A stretch of DNA of 64,000 nt from Candidatus Gastranaerophilales bacterium. Lineage in GTDB: Bacteria; Cyanobacteriota; Vampirovibrionia; Gastranaerophilales; Gastranaerophilaceae. The notes beneath the pieces are model-generated. The model searched no databases. It was not told where the DNA came from and saw only the letters and a program-made list of their open reading frames with translations. The position numbers were made by a program, and so were the translations under genes. This document shows positions 43,128 to 52,158 of this stretch, piece after piece (within the stretch, counting starts at the first letter, position 1; each line of letters starts with the position of its first letter). Where the stretch lies: positions 62,001 through 126,000 of the forward strand of contig CALUQG010000007.1 in assembly GCA_944322855.1 (NCBI GenBank), read 5' to 3'.

Positions 43128-44237
43128 ATGGCAGACGAAAGAACGGAAGAGGCGACCCCCCGGCGAAGGGAAGACGAACGAAAAAAAGGTAACGTAGCAC
43201 GTAGTCAGGATATGACAGCAGCTTTGACTATTACGACTGGTGTTGCTTTGCTTTTTGTACTTTCTCCTTTCATTCTTGAAAAAATCAGCAACCTTCTGTA
43301 TTACACATTTACTCATCTTAATCCTGATGAAATTGAAATGAATGATATAATTGCACTTTTTGCACCTTATGCAAAAATAACAGGAGAAATACTTTTACCG
43401 TTTCTTCTCGGGCTGATGGTTACAGCAATTATCATTCTCAGGATGCAGGTTGGAGCACTTTTTGCAACTGAAAAAATCAGACCCAAAATGGATAAGCTCA
43501 CTCCCGGAAGTATTGTAAACAACTTAAAAAAGATGCTAAATCCCTTCGAGCCGAGAAACATGCTTGAAATCGGAAAATCTGTTTTGAAAATGTCTATAGT
43601 TGGATATTGCGGCTTTTCTGCAATAAACGGCAGAAAAGACGAGCTTCTGGGGTTACTCGGTGTTGATATTCATACTGCCTTTGCTGTACTTGCAAGTATT
43701 TTGACTCAAATGGTTATAAATATTTGTGTTGCAATGCTGATTATCGGGTTTATTGATAAAAAATATCAGGATTATGAATACAACAAATCTATCAAAATGA
43801 CAAAACAGGAAGTCAAAGATGAATGGAAAAATATGGAAGGGGATCCTGTTATTAAATCAAAAATCAGATCTGCTCAAATGCAGTTTATGAAGCAAAAAAT
43901 GCTCAATGCTGTTCCTCAGGCAGATGTTGTAGTCGCAAATCCAACACATTTTTCTGTTGCTCTAAAGTATGACAAGGATATTGCTCCTGCACCTGTTGTT
44001 GTTGCAAAAGGTGTTGATTACATGGCTTTTAAAATAAGAGAAATTGCAAAAGCCAACGGGGTGCCGATTGTTGAAAATAAACCGCTTGCACGCTCATTGT
44101 ATAAGCTTGTACAGGTTGATCACGTTATTCCTGCTGATTTGTATGTTGCTGTTGCAGAAATTCTTGCCTTTGTTTACGGTAAAGACGGACCTCCTAAAAT
44201 GCGTATAAACAATCCAAACGCTGCTCAAAGAAGATAA
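43128..44237 (+). CDS. flhB: flagellar export switch protein FlhB
   Basis: 369 residues. N-terminal TEEATPRRREDERKKGNVARSQD, four membrane helices (about 30-210), and a cytoplasmic domain with the autocleavage site Asn271-Pro-Thr-His274 (VVANPTHFSVALKYD) that switches export from hook/rod to filament substrates. The C-terminal ENKPLARSLYKLVQVDHVIPADLYVAVAEILAFVY block is normal. A run of six C lies near the start (codons 10-12). It ends 9 bases before the convergent mnmE gene. flhA is not in the window. Confidence 0.97.
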   Translation: MADERTEEATPRRREDERKKGNVARSQDMTAALTITTGVALLFVLSPFILEKISNLLYYTFTHLNPDEIEMNDIIALFAPYAKITGEILLPFLLGLMVTAIIILRMQVGALFATEKIRPKMDKLTPGSIVNNLKKMLNPFEPRNMLEIGKSVLKMSIVGYCGFSAINGRKDELLGLLGVDIHTAFAVLASILTQMVINICVAMLIIGFIDKKYQDYEYNKSIKMTKQEVKDEWKNMEGDPVIKSKIRSAQMQFMKQKMLNAVPQADVVVANPTHFSVALKYDKDIAPAPVVVAKGVDYMAFKIREIAKANGVPIVENKPLARSLYKLVQVDHVIPADLYVAVAEILAFVYGKDGPPKMRINNPNAAQRR

Positions 44238-44246
44238 TTTTTAAGT

Positions 44247-45584
44247 TTATTTACCTATACAGAAATTTTCGAATATGTTATCAAGAATTTCGTCTGTAAT
44301 AACTTCTCCGGTAATTTCATCAAGAGCCAGCAGTGCTGCTTTTATATCTATGGAAATCAAATCTTGAATTTCACAGTTTTGTGTTGCTATCAAAGCATTT
44401 TTTAAAGCTGCCGCAGATTTTTTCAGGCATTCTTCCTGTCTGTTATTTGTGACAAATTCTGTTTCCATTGCGTCTTTATCTAAGACTGCATTTTTTATTC
44501 TTTCTTTCAGTTCTTCAATATTGAATCCTGTTTTTGATGAAATATTTATGGCTTCAGGGTTTGGAACTTCTGCAATATCAGCTTTTGCAGCAATTTTAAT
44601 GTGAGGTTTGTTTTCAATCATTTCATATATGGCAGCATCGTTTTCGTCAAAGCCTTTGCTCCAGTCAAACAAAAACAAGATTAAGTCTGCATTTTCTACG
44701 CAATTTTTTGTATATTCAATTCCTATTGCCTCTACTTTATCAATTTCTTCATTATCTCTTATGCCTGCGGTATCAATTAGGGTTGCAGGTATGCCGTCGA
44801 GGTCAATTGTTTCTTGTATAACATCTCTTGTTGTACCGGGGATTTCTGTAACTATTGCACGATTTATATTAAGCAAAGCGTTAAACAAAGACGATTTACC
44901 TGCATTCGGGCAGCCGGCTATTGCAATTTTTATACCCTGTCTCATTATATTGGATGCATTTGCATTTTTTAGTATTTTTTCAATTTTTTCCGAATTTTTT
45001 AGTATTTCATTTTCAATATAAGAATATTCGGGTTCTTTTACATCTTCAGGAAAATCCACAGCCGCTATTATTCTGGAATACAGAGTAAAAAGTGAAGATT
45101 TTATATTTTTAATCTCTCCGGCAAGCATTCCTGAAAGGTTATTTGCGCTTTTACAGGCGAAATTTTCTGTTTTTGCATGGATGATATCAAGCACAGCTTC
45201 TGCCTGAGATAAATCAAGTTTTTTGTTTAAAAAAGCTCTTTTGGTAAACTCACCTCTTTGAGCCATTCTTGCACCATTTTGAAGTACCAGATTGAGGATT
45301 TTTTGTACAACCTTTGGACCGCCATGACATTGTATTTCAACAATATCTTCTCCTGTGTAGCTGTGAGGATTTTTAAAAGGCAGCAATATAACTTCGTCAA
45401 TTTTTTGTTCTTTATCGACAATCCAGCCGTGCTGAATTTTGCCGTCAGTAATAATTTTTTTTGAAAAAATTCTGCCGGCAATATCAAATGCGTCATTCCC
45501 TGATATACGAATGACACCGACACCGCCTGTTCCAAGCGGAGTAGCTATTGCCGCAATTGTTTCAAATTCATAATTGATGTTCAT
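44247..45584 (-). CDS. mnmE: tRNA modification GTPase MnmE
   Basis: With MnmG it places (carboxymethyl)aminomethyl groups on uridine 34 of certain tRNAs. 445 residues: N-terminal formyl-THF-binding domain (1-115, IAAIATPLGTGGVGVIRISG), helical domain, inserted G domain (about 215-370) with G1 AGCPNAGKSSLFN, G2 GTTRDVIQE, G3 DTAGIRDNEE and G4 AKAD, and the C-terminal CIGK, whose Cys is catalytic in the family. mnmG is not nearby. Convergent with flhB. Confidence 0.97.
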   Translation of the reverse strand: MNINYEFETIAAIATPLGTGGVGVIRISGNDAFDIAGRIFSKKIITDGKIQHGWIVDKEQKIDEVILLPFKNPHSYTGEDIVEIQCHGGPKVVQKILNLVLQNGARMAQRGEFTKRAFLNKKLDLSQAEAVLDIIHAKTENFACKSANNLSGMLAGEIKNIKSSLFTLYSRIIAAVDFPEDVKEPEYSYIENEILKNSEKIEKILKNANASNIMRQGIKIAIAGCPNAGKSSLFNALLNINRAIVTEIPGTTRDVIQETIDLDGIPATLIDTAGIRDNEEIDKVEAIGIEYTKNCVENADLILFLFDWSKGFDENDAAIYEMIENKPHIKIAAKADIAEVPNPEAINISSKTGFNIEELKERIKNAVLDKDAMETEFVTNNRQEECLKKSAAALKNALIATQNCEIQDLISIDIKAALLALDEITGEVITDEILDNIFENFCIGK

Positions 45585-45626
45585 ATAAAAATATTAGTAT
45601 TAAAAAATTCAAATGTAAAACAAAGT

Positions 45627-46208
45627 CTACTGTAATTGTACGGAAGTTTCTTTTCCTGTGACTCTGTCCCATCTGAAATAGCTGTAATATATTCTTACAT
45701 TTCTGATTATATCAAGCCACATATCTTTCTGGTAATTCATAAAATACTGTGGATTTTTGTTAATATAATGTATTGATATCAAACCTTCATATCCTGCCGT
45801 AACTCTGACAATTTCGCATTGAGCAGGCATGGATGCATTTTTGTCGGCACACCAGATTGCAACTGAATCTACAAAAGCATCTTTTAAGATTTGTCTTTTC
45901 ATTGTTTTATTTTTTCCTTCAACAGCTGAAAGTAAATTCAATAGGAACTTGTAGCAAGAATCTCCTTTTGCCCAGCTGTATGAATGAAAAACAACAGACT
46001 CGCCCCAATTATTCGGATACGAATATGACGGTATCCACTGGGAAATAGTTTCTCCATACTGTTTGCCAAAGTAAATCTGTTTCCAGTTTTTGTTATTTTC
46101 AGGATATGTAATTAATGCTGTCTGATAGCAAATCCCTGACTGTGCGAGAAAATTTATACATATAAAGCATAAAATAATCAGTTTAAGGCTGAATATTTTT
46201 CTATACAT
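45627..46208 (-). CDS. putative secreted protein of unknown function
   Basis: Signal peptide MYRKIFSLKLIILCFICINFLAQSGICYQ (about 28 residues) followed by a 165-residue mature part rich in Tyr and Trp (GKQYGETISQWIPSYSYPN, SYFRWDRVTG). No family recognised. The frame opens earlier at an ATG at 46244 inside the Nif3-family gene; the ATG at 46208, overlapping that gene's stop by 8 bases and preceded by GGGAA, gives a normal signal peptide and is preferred. It looks like the last gene of the mutS-trpS-coaBC-Nif3 unit. Confidence 0.65.
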   Translation of the reverse strand: MYRKIFSLKLIILCFICINFLAQSGICYQTALITYPENNKNWKQIYFGKQYGETISQWIPSYSYPNNWGESVVFHSYSWAKGDSCYKFLLNLLSAVEGKNKTMKRQILKDAFVDSVAIWCADKNASMPAQCEIVRVTAGYEGLISIHYINKNPQYFMNYQKDMWLDIIRNVRIYYSYFRWDRVTGKETSVQLQ

Positions 46209-46944
46209 ATTCCCATGCTGTTTTTTCTTTTGCAATAACGACATCTATTCTTTCTTTTCTGTTTTCCAGCAATTTTTTTATTTCTTCCACAAAAGGTTTT
46301 TCTGATTCAAAATGCCCTATATCAAGTATTGCTGCGCGTCTGGAATCAAGTGCATCATGGTATTTTATTTCGGAAGTTATGTAAGCATCAATATTGTATT
46401 TTTCAACTTCCGGAATAAATTCCGCACCGGAACCGGCACATACCGCTATTGTTTTTATTATAGACTTTTTCGCATTATTGACAAGTTTTATTCTTTCAAC
46501 GTTAAAAGCAAGTTTTACATGGGCAATTAATTCATCAAGTGTCATGTCATGAGGTGCAAGGCCTACCCTCACAAAATCATTTAAAACAGCAGTTTTTCTG
46601 AGATTTAGTCTTTCTGCAAGTAAATCACTTGTACCGTTATTTGTTTTGTCGCAATTTGTATGAAGAGAATATATCTGAATACCTCTTTGAACAGCTTTTA
46701 TTATTTTTACATCTTTAACAACCTTCAAAGGTTTAAAAATCAAAGGGTGATGAGAGACAATCAGATTGCAGCCAAGTTCAAATGCCTGATTTATTACATC
46801 ATCTGTAACCGACAAACATAAAAGGACTTTTGTTGTATTATCATTTCCAAAAAACACCTGCCAGCCCGAATTGTCCCAGCTTTCAGCAAGTTCCGGTGGA
46901 GCAAAATCTTCAAGTATTTTAATTATTTCACTAGTTCTTGCCAT
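46201..46944 (-). CDS. Nif3-like dinuclear metal centre protein (DUF34)
   Basis: 247 residues. Metal-binding residues in IVSHHPLIF (about 63-71), HTNCDKTNNGTS and the C-terminal LDIGHFESE with His and Glu. Starts RTSEIIKILEDFAPPELAESWDNSGWQV, the common Nif3/YbgI start. Often annotated as GTP cyclohydrolase 1 type 2, which is an unverified assignment; the conserved role is unknown and may be metal-related. Its start overlaps the coaBC end by 14 bases, so the two are translationally coupled. Confidence 0.92.
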   Translation of the reverse strand: MARTSEIIKILEDFAPPELAESWDNSGWQVFFGNDNTTKVLLCLSVTDDVINQAFELGCNLIVSHHPLIFKPLKVVKDVKIIKAVQRGIQIYSLHTNCDKTNNGTSDLLAERLNLRKTAVLNDFVRVGLAPHDMTLDELIAHVKLAFNVERIKLVNNAKKSIIKTIAVCAGSGAEFIPEVEKYNIDAYITSEIKYHDALDSRRAAILDIGHFESEKPFVEEIKKLLENRKERIDVVIAKEKTAWEYV

Positions 46945-48127
46945 ATAAAAACTCCATTATCTTTGCTGCAATATTCTCTTTTGTATCTTTATCAATTTTG
47001 GTTATATTAAGTTTTTTGTCAAGAACAAAAACTTCATTATAATCACTCGAAAATCCTGTGTCTTGTTTTGAAATATCATTCGCTATCAAATAATCACAGC
47101 CTTTTTTTTGAATTTTTGTTTTTGCGTAATCCAAAACATCATTGCTTTCTGCACAAAAACCGATAACCTGCTGTGATTTGTCTTTTTGTTTGCAAATTTC
47201 ACTTAAAATATCAGGATTTTTTACAAGTTTTATATTAAGTTCGCTATTTTCTTCTTTTTTGATTTTTAAATCAGCAGAAAGTTCCGGTCTGTAGTCAGCA
47301 ACGGCTGCTACCATAAAAAGAATATCTTTTTTATAATCAGATGACAAAAATTCTTTTTGGACGCTCTCATACATTTCAAGAGCTGTTTTTACATCGATTG
47401 TTTTGTAATTTCTTTTTAAGGGAAAAGTTTTTATCAATGTGACATCCGCACCAAGTTCATAGGCGGCATCTGCTATAGCTGTTCCCATTTTGCCGGAGCT
47501 GTAATTTCCTATATATCTGACAGGATCAATATTTTCTTTTGTACCGCCTGCTGTAATGAGTATTTTTTTCCCTTTCAAGATTTGTTTTTTGTCAAAATAG
47601 TTTTTTATTGTGTTATAGATTTCGTTTATATCAGCAAGCCTGCCTTTTCCGTCTGTTCCGCAGGCCAAAAAGCCGGTATCGGGTTCAATTATTTTTACTC
47701 CTGATTGTTTTAACGTCTCAATATTTTTCTGAACAGCTTTATTTTCATACATGCCTGTATTCATTGCAGGAGCAGCAAAAATCTGTTTTTGAAAAGCACA
47801 GGCAAGAGAGGTTAAAAGATTGTCGCATATACCGTTCGCAATTTTTCCTAAGGTATTTGCACTTGCAGGTGCAATGACAAAAACATCTGCCCAGTCACAC
47901 AATGCAATATGTTCCGGTTTTTTTTCATTAGTGTCAAACTGGTCTAAAAAAACCTGATTTTGTGAAAGCGTTTCAAGTGTAAGTTCTGTCACAAATTCAA
48001 ATGCATTTGGTGTAACTACTACTTTTACATTTGCATTATTTTTTTTGAACATTCTTATGAGTTCACATGCCTTGTAAGCAGCGATACCGCCTGTTATTCC
48101 TATTAATATATTTTTATTCTCAATCAT
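46931..48127 (-). CDS. coaBC: bifunctional phosphopantothenoylcysteine decarboxylase / phosphopantothenate-cysteine ligase
   Basis: Two steps of coenzyme A synthesis. 398 residues. Domain 1 (1-180), the FMN-dependent decarboxylase: LIGITGGIAAYKACEL, active-site PAMNTGMYEN and the Cys in TGFLACGTDGKGRLAD. Domain 2 (185-398), the CTP-using ligase: LITAGGTKENIDPVRYIGNYSSGKMG, AAVADYRPE, KLVKNPDIL and IVANDI-type end. It begins directly after the trpS stop (adjacent bases) and overlaps the Nif3-family gene. Confidence 0.97.
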   Translation of the reverse strand: MIENKNILIGITGGIAAYKACELIRMFKKNNANVKVVVTPNAFEFVTELTLETLSQNQVFLDQFDTNEKKPEHIALCDWADVFVIAPASANTLGKIANGICDNLLTSLACAFQKQIFAAPAMNTGMYENKAVQKNIETLKQSGVKIIEPDTGFLACGTDGKGRLADINEIYNTIKNYFDKKQILKGKKILITAGGTKENIDPVRYIGNYSSGKMGTAIADAAYELGADVTLIKTFPLKRNYKTIDVKTALEMYESVQKEFLSSDYKKDILFMVAAVADYRPELSADLKIKKEENSELNIKLVKNPDILSEICKQKDKSQQVIGFCAESNDVLDYAKTKIQKKGCDYLIANDISKQDTGFSSDYNEVFVLDKKLNITKIDKDTKENIAAKIMEFLYGKN

Positions 48128-49150
48128 TTAGTCATACATTCCCACAACCGCACGTACTTTCTCCAGAATTTCGGCAGTTGCTTTTCTTGCGTTTTCATCA
48201 CCTTGTCTGATTATTTCATCTACAATTTCAGGGTGTTGTTCGTAATATTTTCTTCTTTCTCTGATAGAGCGTAGTTCTTCATTTATGCAGGCCGCAAGTT
48301 CTCTTTTGCAATCTACGCAGCCTCTTTTTCCGGCAATACATTCCTCTTGAACCTGTTTAATTTTTTCTTCTGAAGCAAAGGCTTTCCAGTATTCAAAAGC
48401 TACTTCGCAGTTTTGCGGATTGCCAGGATCGTCTTTTCTTGCTCTGGCTCTGTCTGTAATTGCTTTCATAACAGTTTTTGTTGTAGTTTCTTCATCATCC
48501 GAAATTTTTATATCGTTGTGGAAAGATTTACCCATTTTTTGACCGTCGACACCTTTTAACATTGGTGTATTTGTCAAAAGAGGTTTTGCTTCCTTAAACA
48601 AATCTGTTTTATAAATGTTATTGAAACGTCTGGCGATATCTCTTGTTATTTCAATATGGGCAACCTGATCAATACCGACCGGAACATAATCCACATTGAA
48701 ACATAAAATATCGGCTGACATCAAAACGGGATATCCCAAAAAACCATACGAAACATCGGGTCTGGAGCCGTCATCATTGTTTTTAATCATCTTAACAAGA
48801 TCTTTTAATGTTGGATCTCTTTCCACCCAGTTTTGCGGAGTAATCATGCTCAAATATATATGAAGTTCCGCTGTAGGCAGCACATGAGATTGTATATAAA
48901 TATTTGCTTTCTCGGGATCAATGCCGGCGGCAAGCCAGTCAAGCACTATGTTTCTTACATTTTCTTTTAAATCAGCGGTTGAATTGTATTTTGTAGTCAA
49001 AGCATGCCAGTCAGCAACAAAAAAGAAACATTCATATTCATCTTGAAGTTTTACCATATTTTTCAAAACACCAAGATAATGTCCGAGATGGAGTTTGCCG
49101 GTAGGGCGCATTCCTGTGACAATTCTGCCTTTTTTTTGCTGTTCTTTCAT
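48128..49150 (-). CDS. trpS: tryptophanyl-tRNA synthetase
   Basis: Class I synthetase charging tRNA-Trp in the cytoplasm; 340 residues. GMRPTGKLHLGHYLG (13-27) carries the HIGH-type HLGH, FFVADWHALT is the next conserved block, and the KMSKS loop reads KMGKS (GVDGQKMGKSFHND, about 200-213). CNVDYVPVGIDQVAHIEITRD and the C-terminal anticodon-binding helices are normal. GAGGAT precedes the ATG. 86 bases downstream of mutS on the same strand. Confidence 0.96.
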   Translation of the reverse strand: MKEQQKKGRIVTGMRPTGKLHLGHYLGVLKNMVKLQDEYECFFFVADWHALTTKYNSTADLKENVRNIVLDWLAAGIDPEKANIYIQSHVLPTAELHIYLSMITPQNWVERDPTLKDLVKMIKNNDDGSRPDVSYGFLGYPVLMSADILCFNVDYVPVGIDQVAHIEITRDIARRFNNIYKTDLFKEAKPLLTNTPMLKGVDGQKMGKSFHNDIKISDDEETTTKTVMKAITDRARARKDDPGNPQNCEVAFEYWKAFASEEKIKQVQEECIAGKRGCVDCKRELAACINEELRSIRERRKYYEQHPEIVDEIIRQGDENARKATAEILEKVRAVVGMYD

Positions 49151-49236
49151 TTATTATCCTCATTCTGCTGCAACATATGATCTACAAAATGATTATATAA
49201 CAGACACCCTGTAAAAACTATATAAGTATAATGAAA

Positions 49237-51831
49237 TTATTTTTCATCATTAAACAAAAATGACAATTGGGGCACTTCTGCTACAGGAATTTTGCTCTTA
49301 CGTTTGTTGGCTGACAAATCTTTTGAATAATCTATTTGCATTTTTGTCATCATATCTTCCGCTGTTTTTATAACAGAAGCAGGCAGTCCTGCCATTTTTG
49401 CAACCTGAATCCCATAGCTTTTGCTTGCGGAACCTTCGATAACCTTTCTCAGGAATATAATTTCTCCGTCATTTTCAGATATTGTCACTCTGTAATTTTT
49501 GATTTGAGGGAAAAGTGAACTCATAACATTCAGTTCATGATAGTGTGTTGCAAAAATTGTTCTTGCTTTGATTTTTGTGGCTATATATTCTGCCACACTC
49601 CAGGCTATTGCAACTCCGTCATAAGTACTTGTCCCTCTGCCAATTTCATCAAGCAAAATCAAGCTTTTTTCGGTAGCCGAGTTCAAAATAAATGCTGTTT
49701 CATTCATTTCAACCATAAAAGTTGATTGCCCCAAAGACAAATCATCCACAGCTCCTACACGTGTAAATATTTTATCAACTATACCTATTTTGGCCTTTGA
49801 ACACGGAACAAAACATCCTATCTGTGCCAGGATAACTATTAATGCATTCTGGCGCATATATGTAGATTTACCGGCCATATTCGGCCCTGTAAGTATCATA
49901 AATTGCGTGTTTTGTAATGCGTCATTATTTGCAATCAATTCTAAATCATTTGATACATATTGCCCCATTGGCAAAATCTTTTCCAGAACCGGATGTCTGC
50001 CGTCTTTTATAAATAATTCATTTGAATCATCAATCTGAGGACGGACATATTTGTTTTCAATAGAAGAGATTGCAAAAGAAACAAGTACATCAAGGTTTGC
50101 TATTTTGTCTGAGACTTCTCTTATTGCATCAACAAACTCTTTTGAGTATTCTCTCATGTCACAGAAAATTTTGTACTCCAGCTCAGAAGTTTTTGATTGA
50201 GCGGAAAGAACATCCGACTCGTGTCTTTTTAGTTCTTCTGTCACAAAACGCTCGCCGTTTGTCAAAGTCTGGCGTCTGATATAACTATCCGGAACCATGT
50301 TTAGATTTGAATTTGAAACTTCGATAAAGTATCCGAAAGTTTTTGAAAATCCAACTTTGAGAAATTTTATTCCGGTTTCTTCTTTTTGTTTGTTTTCAAA
50401 TTCAACAAGCCAGTTTTTGCCTCCGGCTAATAAATCACGATAATAATCCAAATCACCGGAAACTCCTTTTTGGATTACATTTCCGTCTTTTATTACAATT
50501 GGTGCATCAGGAGAAATCGTTTTTTCTATAATATCAGCAAATTCCTGCAAATTTTTGCCGGTGTTTGTAAAAGAATTCAATAAGCTTGAATGAAAGTTTT
50601 GCAGAATAGATGAAAATTCTGGGAGAAGTTTTATTGTATCTTTTAAAGAGAGAAAATCTCTCGGGTTAGCACTGTTGTTGCTGATTTTTGTAGAAAGTCT
50701 CTGTATATCATAAACTTTTTCAAGCAGACCTATAAGGCTGATTCTCTCTTGAGTATTTTGAATAAGTTCTTCAACCGCATCCTGTCTTTCAACAATTTTT
50801 TCTATATTCTTAAGCGGCTGGTGAAGCCATTTTTTCAGCTGTCTTGCCCCCATATTTGTATGGGTGTTGTCTATTGCCCATAAAAGCGAGCCGTATTTTG
50901 TTTTGTCTCTTGAAGTTTCAGTCAATTCGAGATTGCGTCTTGTATTTGCATCTATCGAAACAAATTCTGTAAGATTGTATGTTTCAATTTTTTCAAATTT
51001 CGGAAAATTTTCTTTCTGGGTTTTTATTAAATATTCCAGGATTGCTCCTGCAGCACAAAAACCTGTTTCAAATTGAGAAAAACCAAAAGTTTCTGCTGTT
51101 TCCAGTTTGAAAATTTCTTTTATATTCTTTTTTGCTCTTTCTTCCTCAAATGCAGCATAAGCCATCTTTGAACAGTTGTAGGTATTAGTTATTTCTTCCG
51201 GCAAATCAATTTTTTCGTCACCAACAAACTGAAAAGGCAATACTTTTTGAGAAATTTTGGGAACGACAATTTCTGTTGGTTTAATTCTTGATAGTTCACT
51301 CAAAAGCTGTTCAAAATTTGTTTGAGTAACTTTAAATTCCCCTGTAGAAATATCGGTGTATGCAAATCCGTATATTTCGTTTTTTTTTGATTTAACGATT
51401 GCTGCAAGATAGTTGTTTGCGTTTGATTTCAGAAGAGTAGTTTCTGTGAGAGTTCCTGCTGTAATAGTTTTTATAATATCTCTTTTCACCAGACCTTTTG
51501 CGGTTGCAGGGTCTTCCAGCTGTTCGCAGATAGAGATTTTATGACCTTTTTCCAGAAGTTTTGGCAGATAATTGTCAATTGCTTTTGCAGGAATTCCGGC
51601 CATAGGTATACGTCCAAGACTGCCGCCTTCACGACTTGTCAGCGTGATTTCCAAATCTTTAGACAAAATTATGGCATCCTCAAAAAAAGTTTCATAAAAA
51701 TCACCCATTCGATACAAAAGAACGACATCCGTATTGTTCCTTTTTATTTCCAAAAACTGTCTTAACATAGGTGTAGCTTCATTAATATCAACATCTATGC
51801 TGTTTATATAATTAATTTCAGATTTTGCCAT
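49237..51831 (-). CDS. mutS: DNA mismatch repair protein MutS
   Basis: Recognises mismatches and recruits MutL. 864 residues: mismatch-binding domain I (MLRQFLEIK start, GDFYETFFEDA with the Phe-x-Glu wedge), connector, lever and clamp (300-560), and ATPase with Walker A TGPNMAGKST (648-657), Walker B LILLDEIGRGTSTYDG and FATHYHEL. The C-terminal tail after SKSYGIQVAKMAG is short (about 60 residues), so a full tetramerisation region is lacking or reduced. Head of the minus-strand unit to 45.6 kb; a -35/-10-like pair lies in the 51.85-51.89 kb gap. mutL is not here. Confidence 0.97.
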   Translation of the reverse strand: MAKSEINYINSIDVDINEATPMLRQFLEIKRNNTDVVLLYRMGDFYETFFEDAIILSKDLEITLTSREGGSLGRIPMAGIPAKAIDNYLPKLLEKGHKISICEQLEDPATAKGLVKRDIIKTITAGTLTETTLLKSNANNYLAAIVKSKKNEIYGFAYTDISTGEFKVTQTNFEQLLSELSRIKPTEIVVPKISQKVLPFQFVGDEKIDLPEEITNTYNCSKMAYAAFEEERAKKNIKEIFKLETAETFGFSQFETGFCAAGAILEYLIKTQKENFPKFEKIETYNLTEFVSIDANTRRNLELTETSRDKTKYGSLLWAIDNTHTNMGARQLKKWLHQPLKNIEKIVERQDAVEELIQNTQERISLIGLLEKVYDIQRLSTKISNNSANPRDFLSLKDTIKLLPEFSSILQNFHSSLLNSFTNTGKNLQEFADIIEKTISPDAPIVIKDGNVIQKGVSGDLDYYRDLLAGGKNWLVEFENKQKEETGIKFLKVGFSKTFGYFIEVSNSNLNMVPDSYIRRQTLTNGERFVTEELKRHESDVLSAQSKTSELEYKIFCDMREYSKEFVDAIREVSDKIANLDVLVSFAISSIENKYVRPQIDDSNELFIKDGRHPVLEKILPMGQYVSNDLELIANNDALQNTQFMILTGPNMAGKSTYMRQNALIVILAQIGCFVPCSKAKIGIVDKIFTRVGAVDDLSLGQSTFMVEMNETAFILNSATEKSLILLDEIGRGTSTYDGVAIAWSVAEYIATKIKARTIFATHYHELNVMSSLFPQIKNYRVTISENDGEIIFLRKVIEGSASKSYGIQVAKMAGLPASVIKTAEDMMTKMQIDYSKDLSANKRKSKIPVAEVPQLSFLFNDEK

Positions 51832-51905
51832 ACTCCCTCACTTACAAAAAATTTACTATAAATAACAATGTTTTTCAAACTTGTAAAAAAAATAAAAAAA
51901 GTTTG

Positions 51906-51934
51906 TTGACATAGAAATATGTCTTAGATATTAT
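51906..51934 (+). promoter_or_regulatory. promoter of the tRNA-Glu gene
   Basis: TTGACA (51906-51911), a 17-base spacer and TATTAT (51929-51934), 36 bases before the tRNA; the best consensus promoter in the window. Confidence 0.85.
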
Positions 51935-51969
51935 TAATTTTACAGTCTGCTTGACGTAAAAAGCGAAAT

Positions 51970-52045
51970 GCTCCCATCGTCTAGAGGCCTAGGACACATC
52001 CCTTTCACGGATGCGGCAGGGGTTCAAATCCCCTTGGGAGTACCA
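51970..52045 (+). tRNA. tRNA-Glu (anticodon TTC)
   Basis: Cloverleaf folds by eye: acceptor GCTCCCA with TGGGAGT (one G-U at the first pair), D arm with the tRNA-Glu pattern GTCTAGAGGCCTAGGACAC, anticodon stem CATCC (51997-52001) with GGATG (52009-52013), loop CTTTCAC giving anticodon TTC at 52004-52006, T arm AGGGG-TTCAAAT-CCCCT, and an encoded 3' CCA (52043-52045). Close to the E. coli tRNA-Glu in layout. Own promoter upstream and terminator downstream. Confidence 0.97.
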
Positions 52046-52091
52046 TTTGGAACTAACGGTTTTTGTTTAATGAGAACCGACACATATAAAG

Positions 52092-52120
52092 AAGAGGCGA
52101 AAGCCTCTTTTTTATTTTTG
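52092..52120 (+). terminator. terminator of the tRNA-Glu transcript
   Basis: AAGAGGC (52092-52098), GAAA tetraloop, GCCTCTT (52103-52109), then a long T tract. It ends the tRNA transcript about 60 bases after the CCA. Confidence 0.9.
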
Positions 52121-52158
52121 TTTATATTTTTTTTTAATTTTTTTGACATAATAAAAAT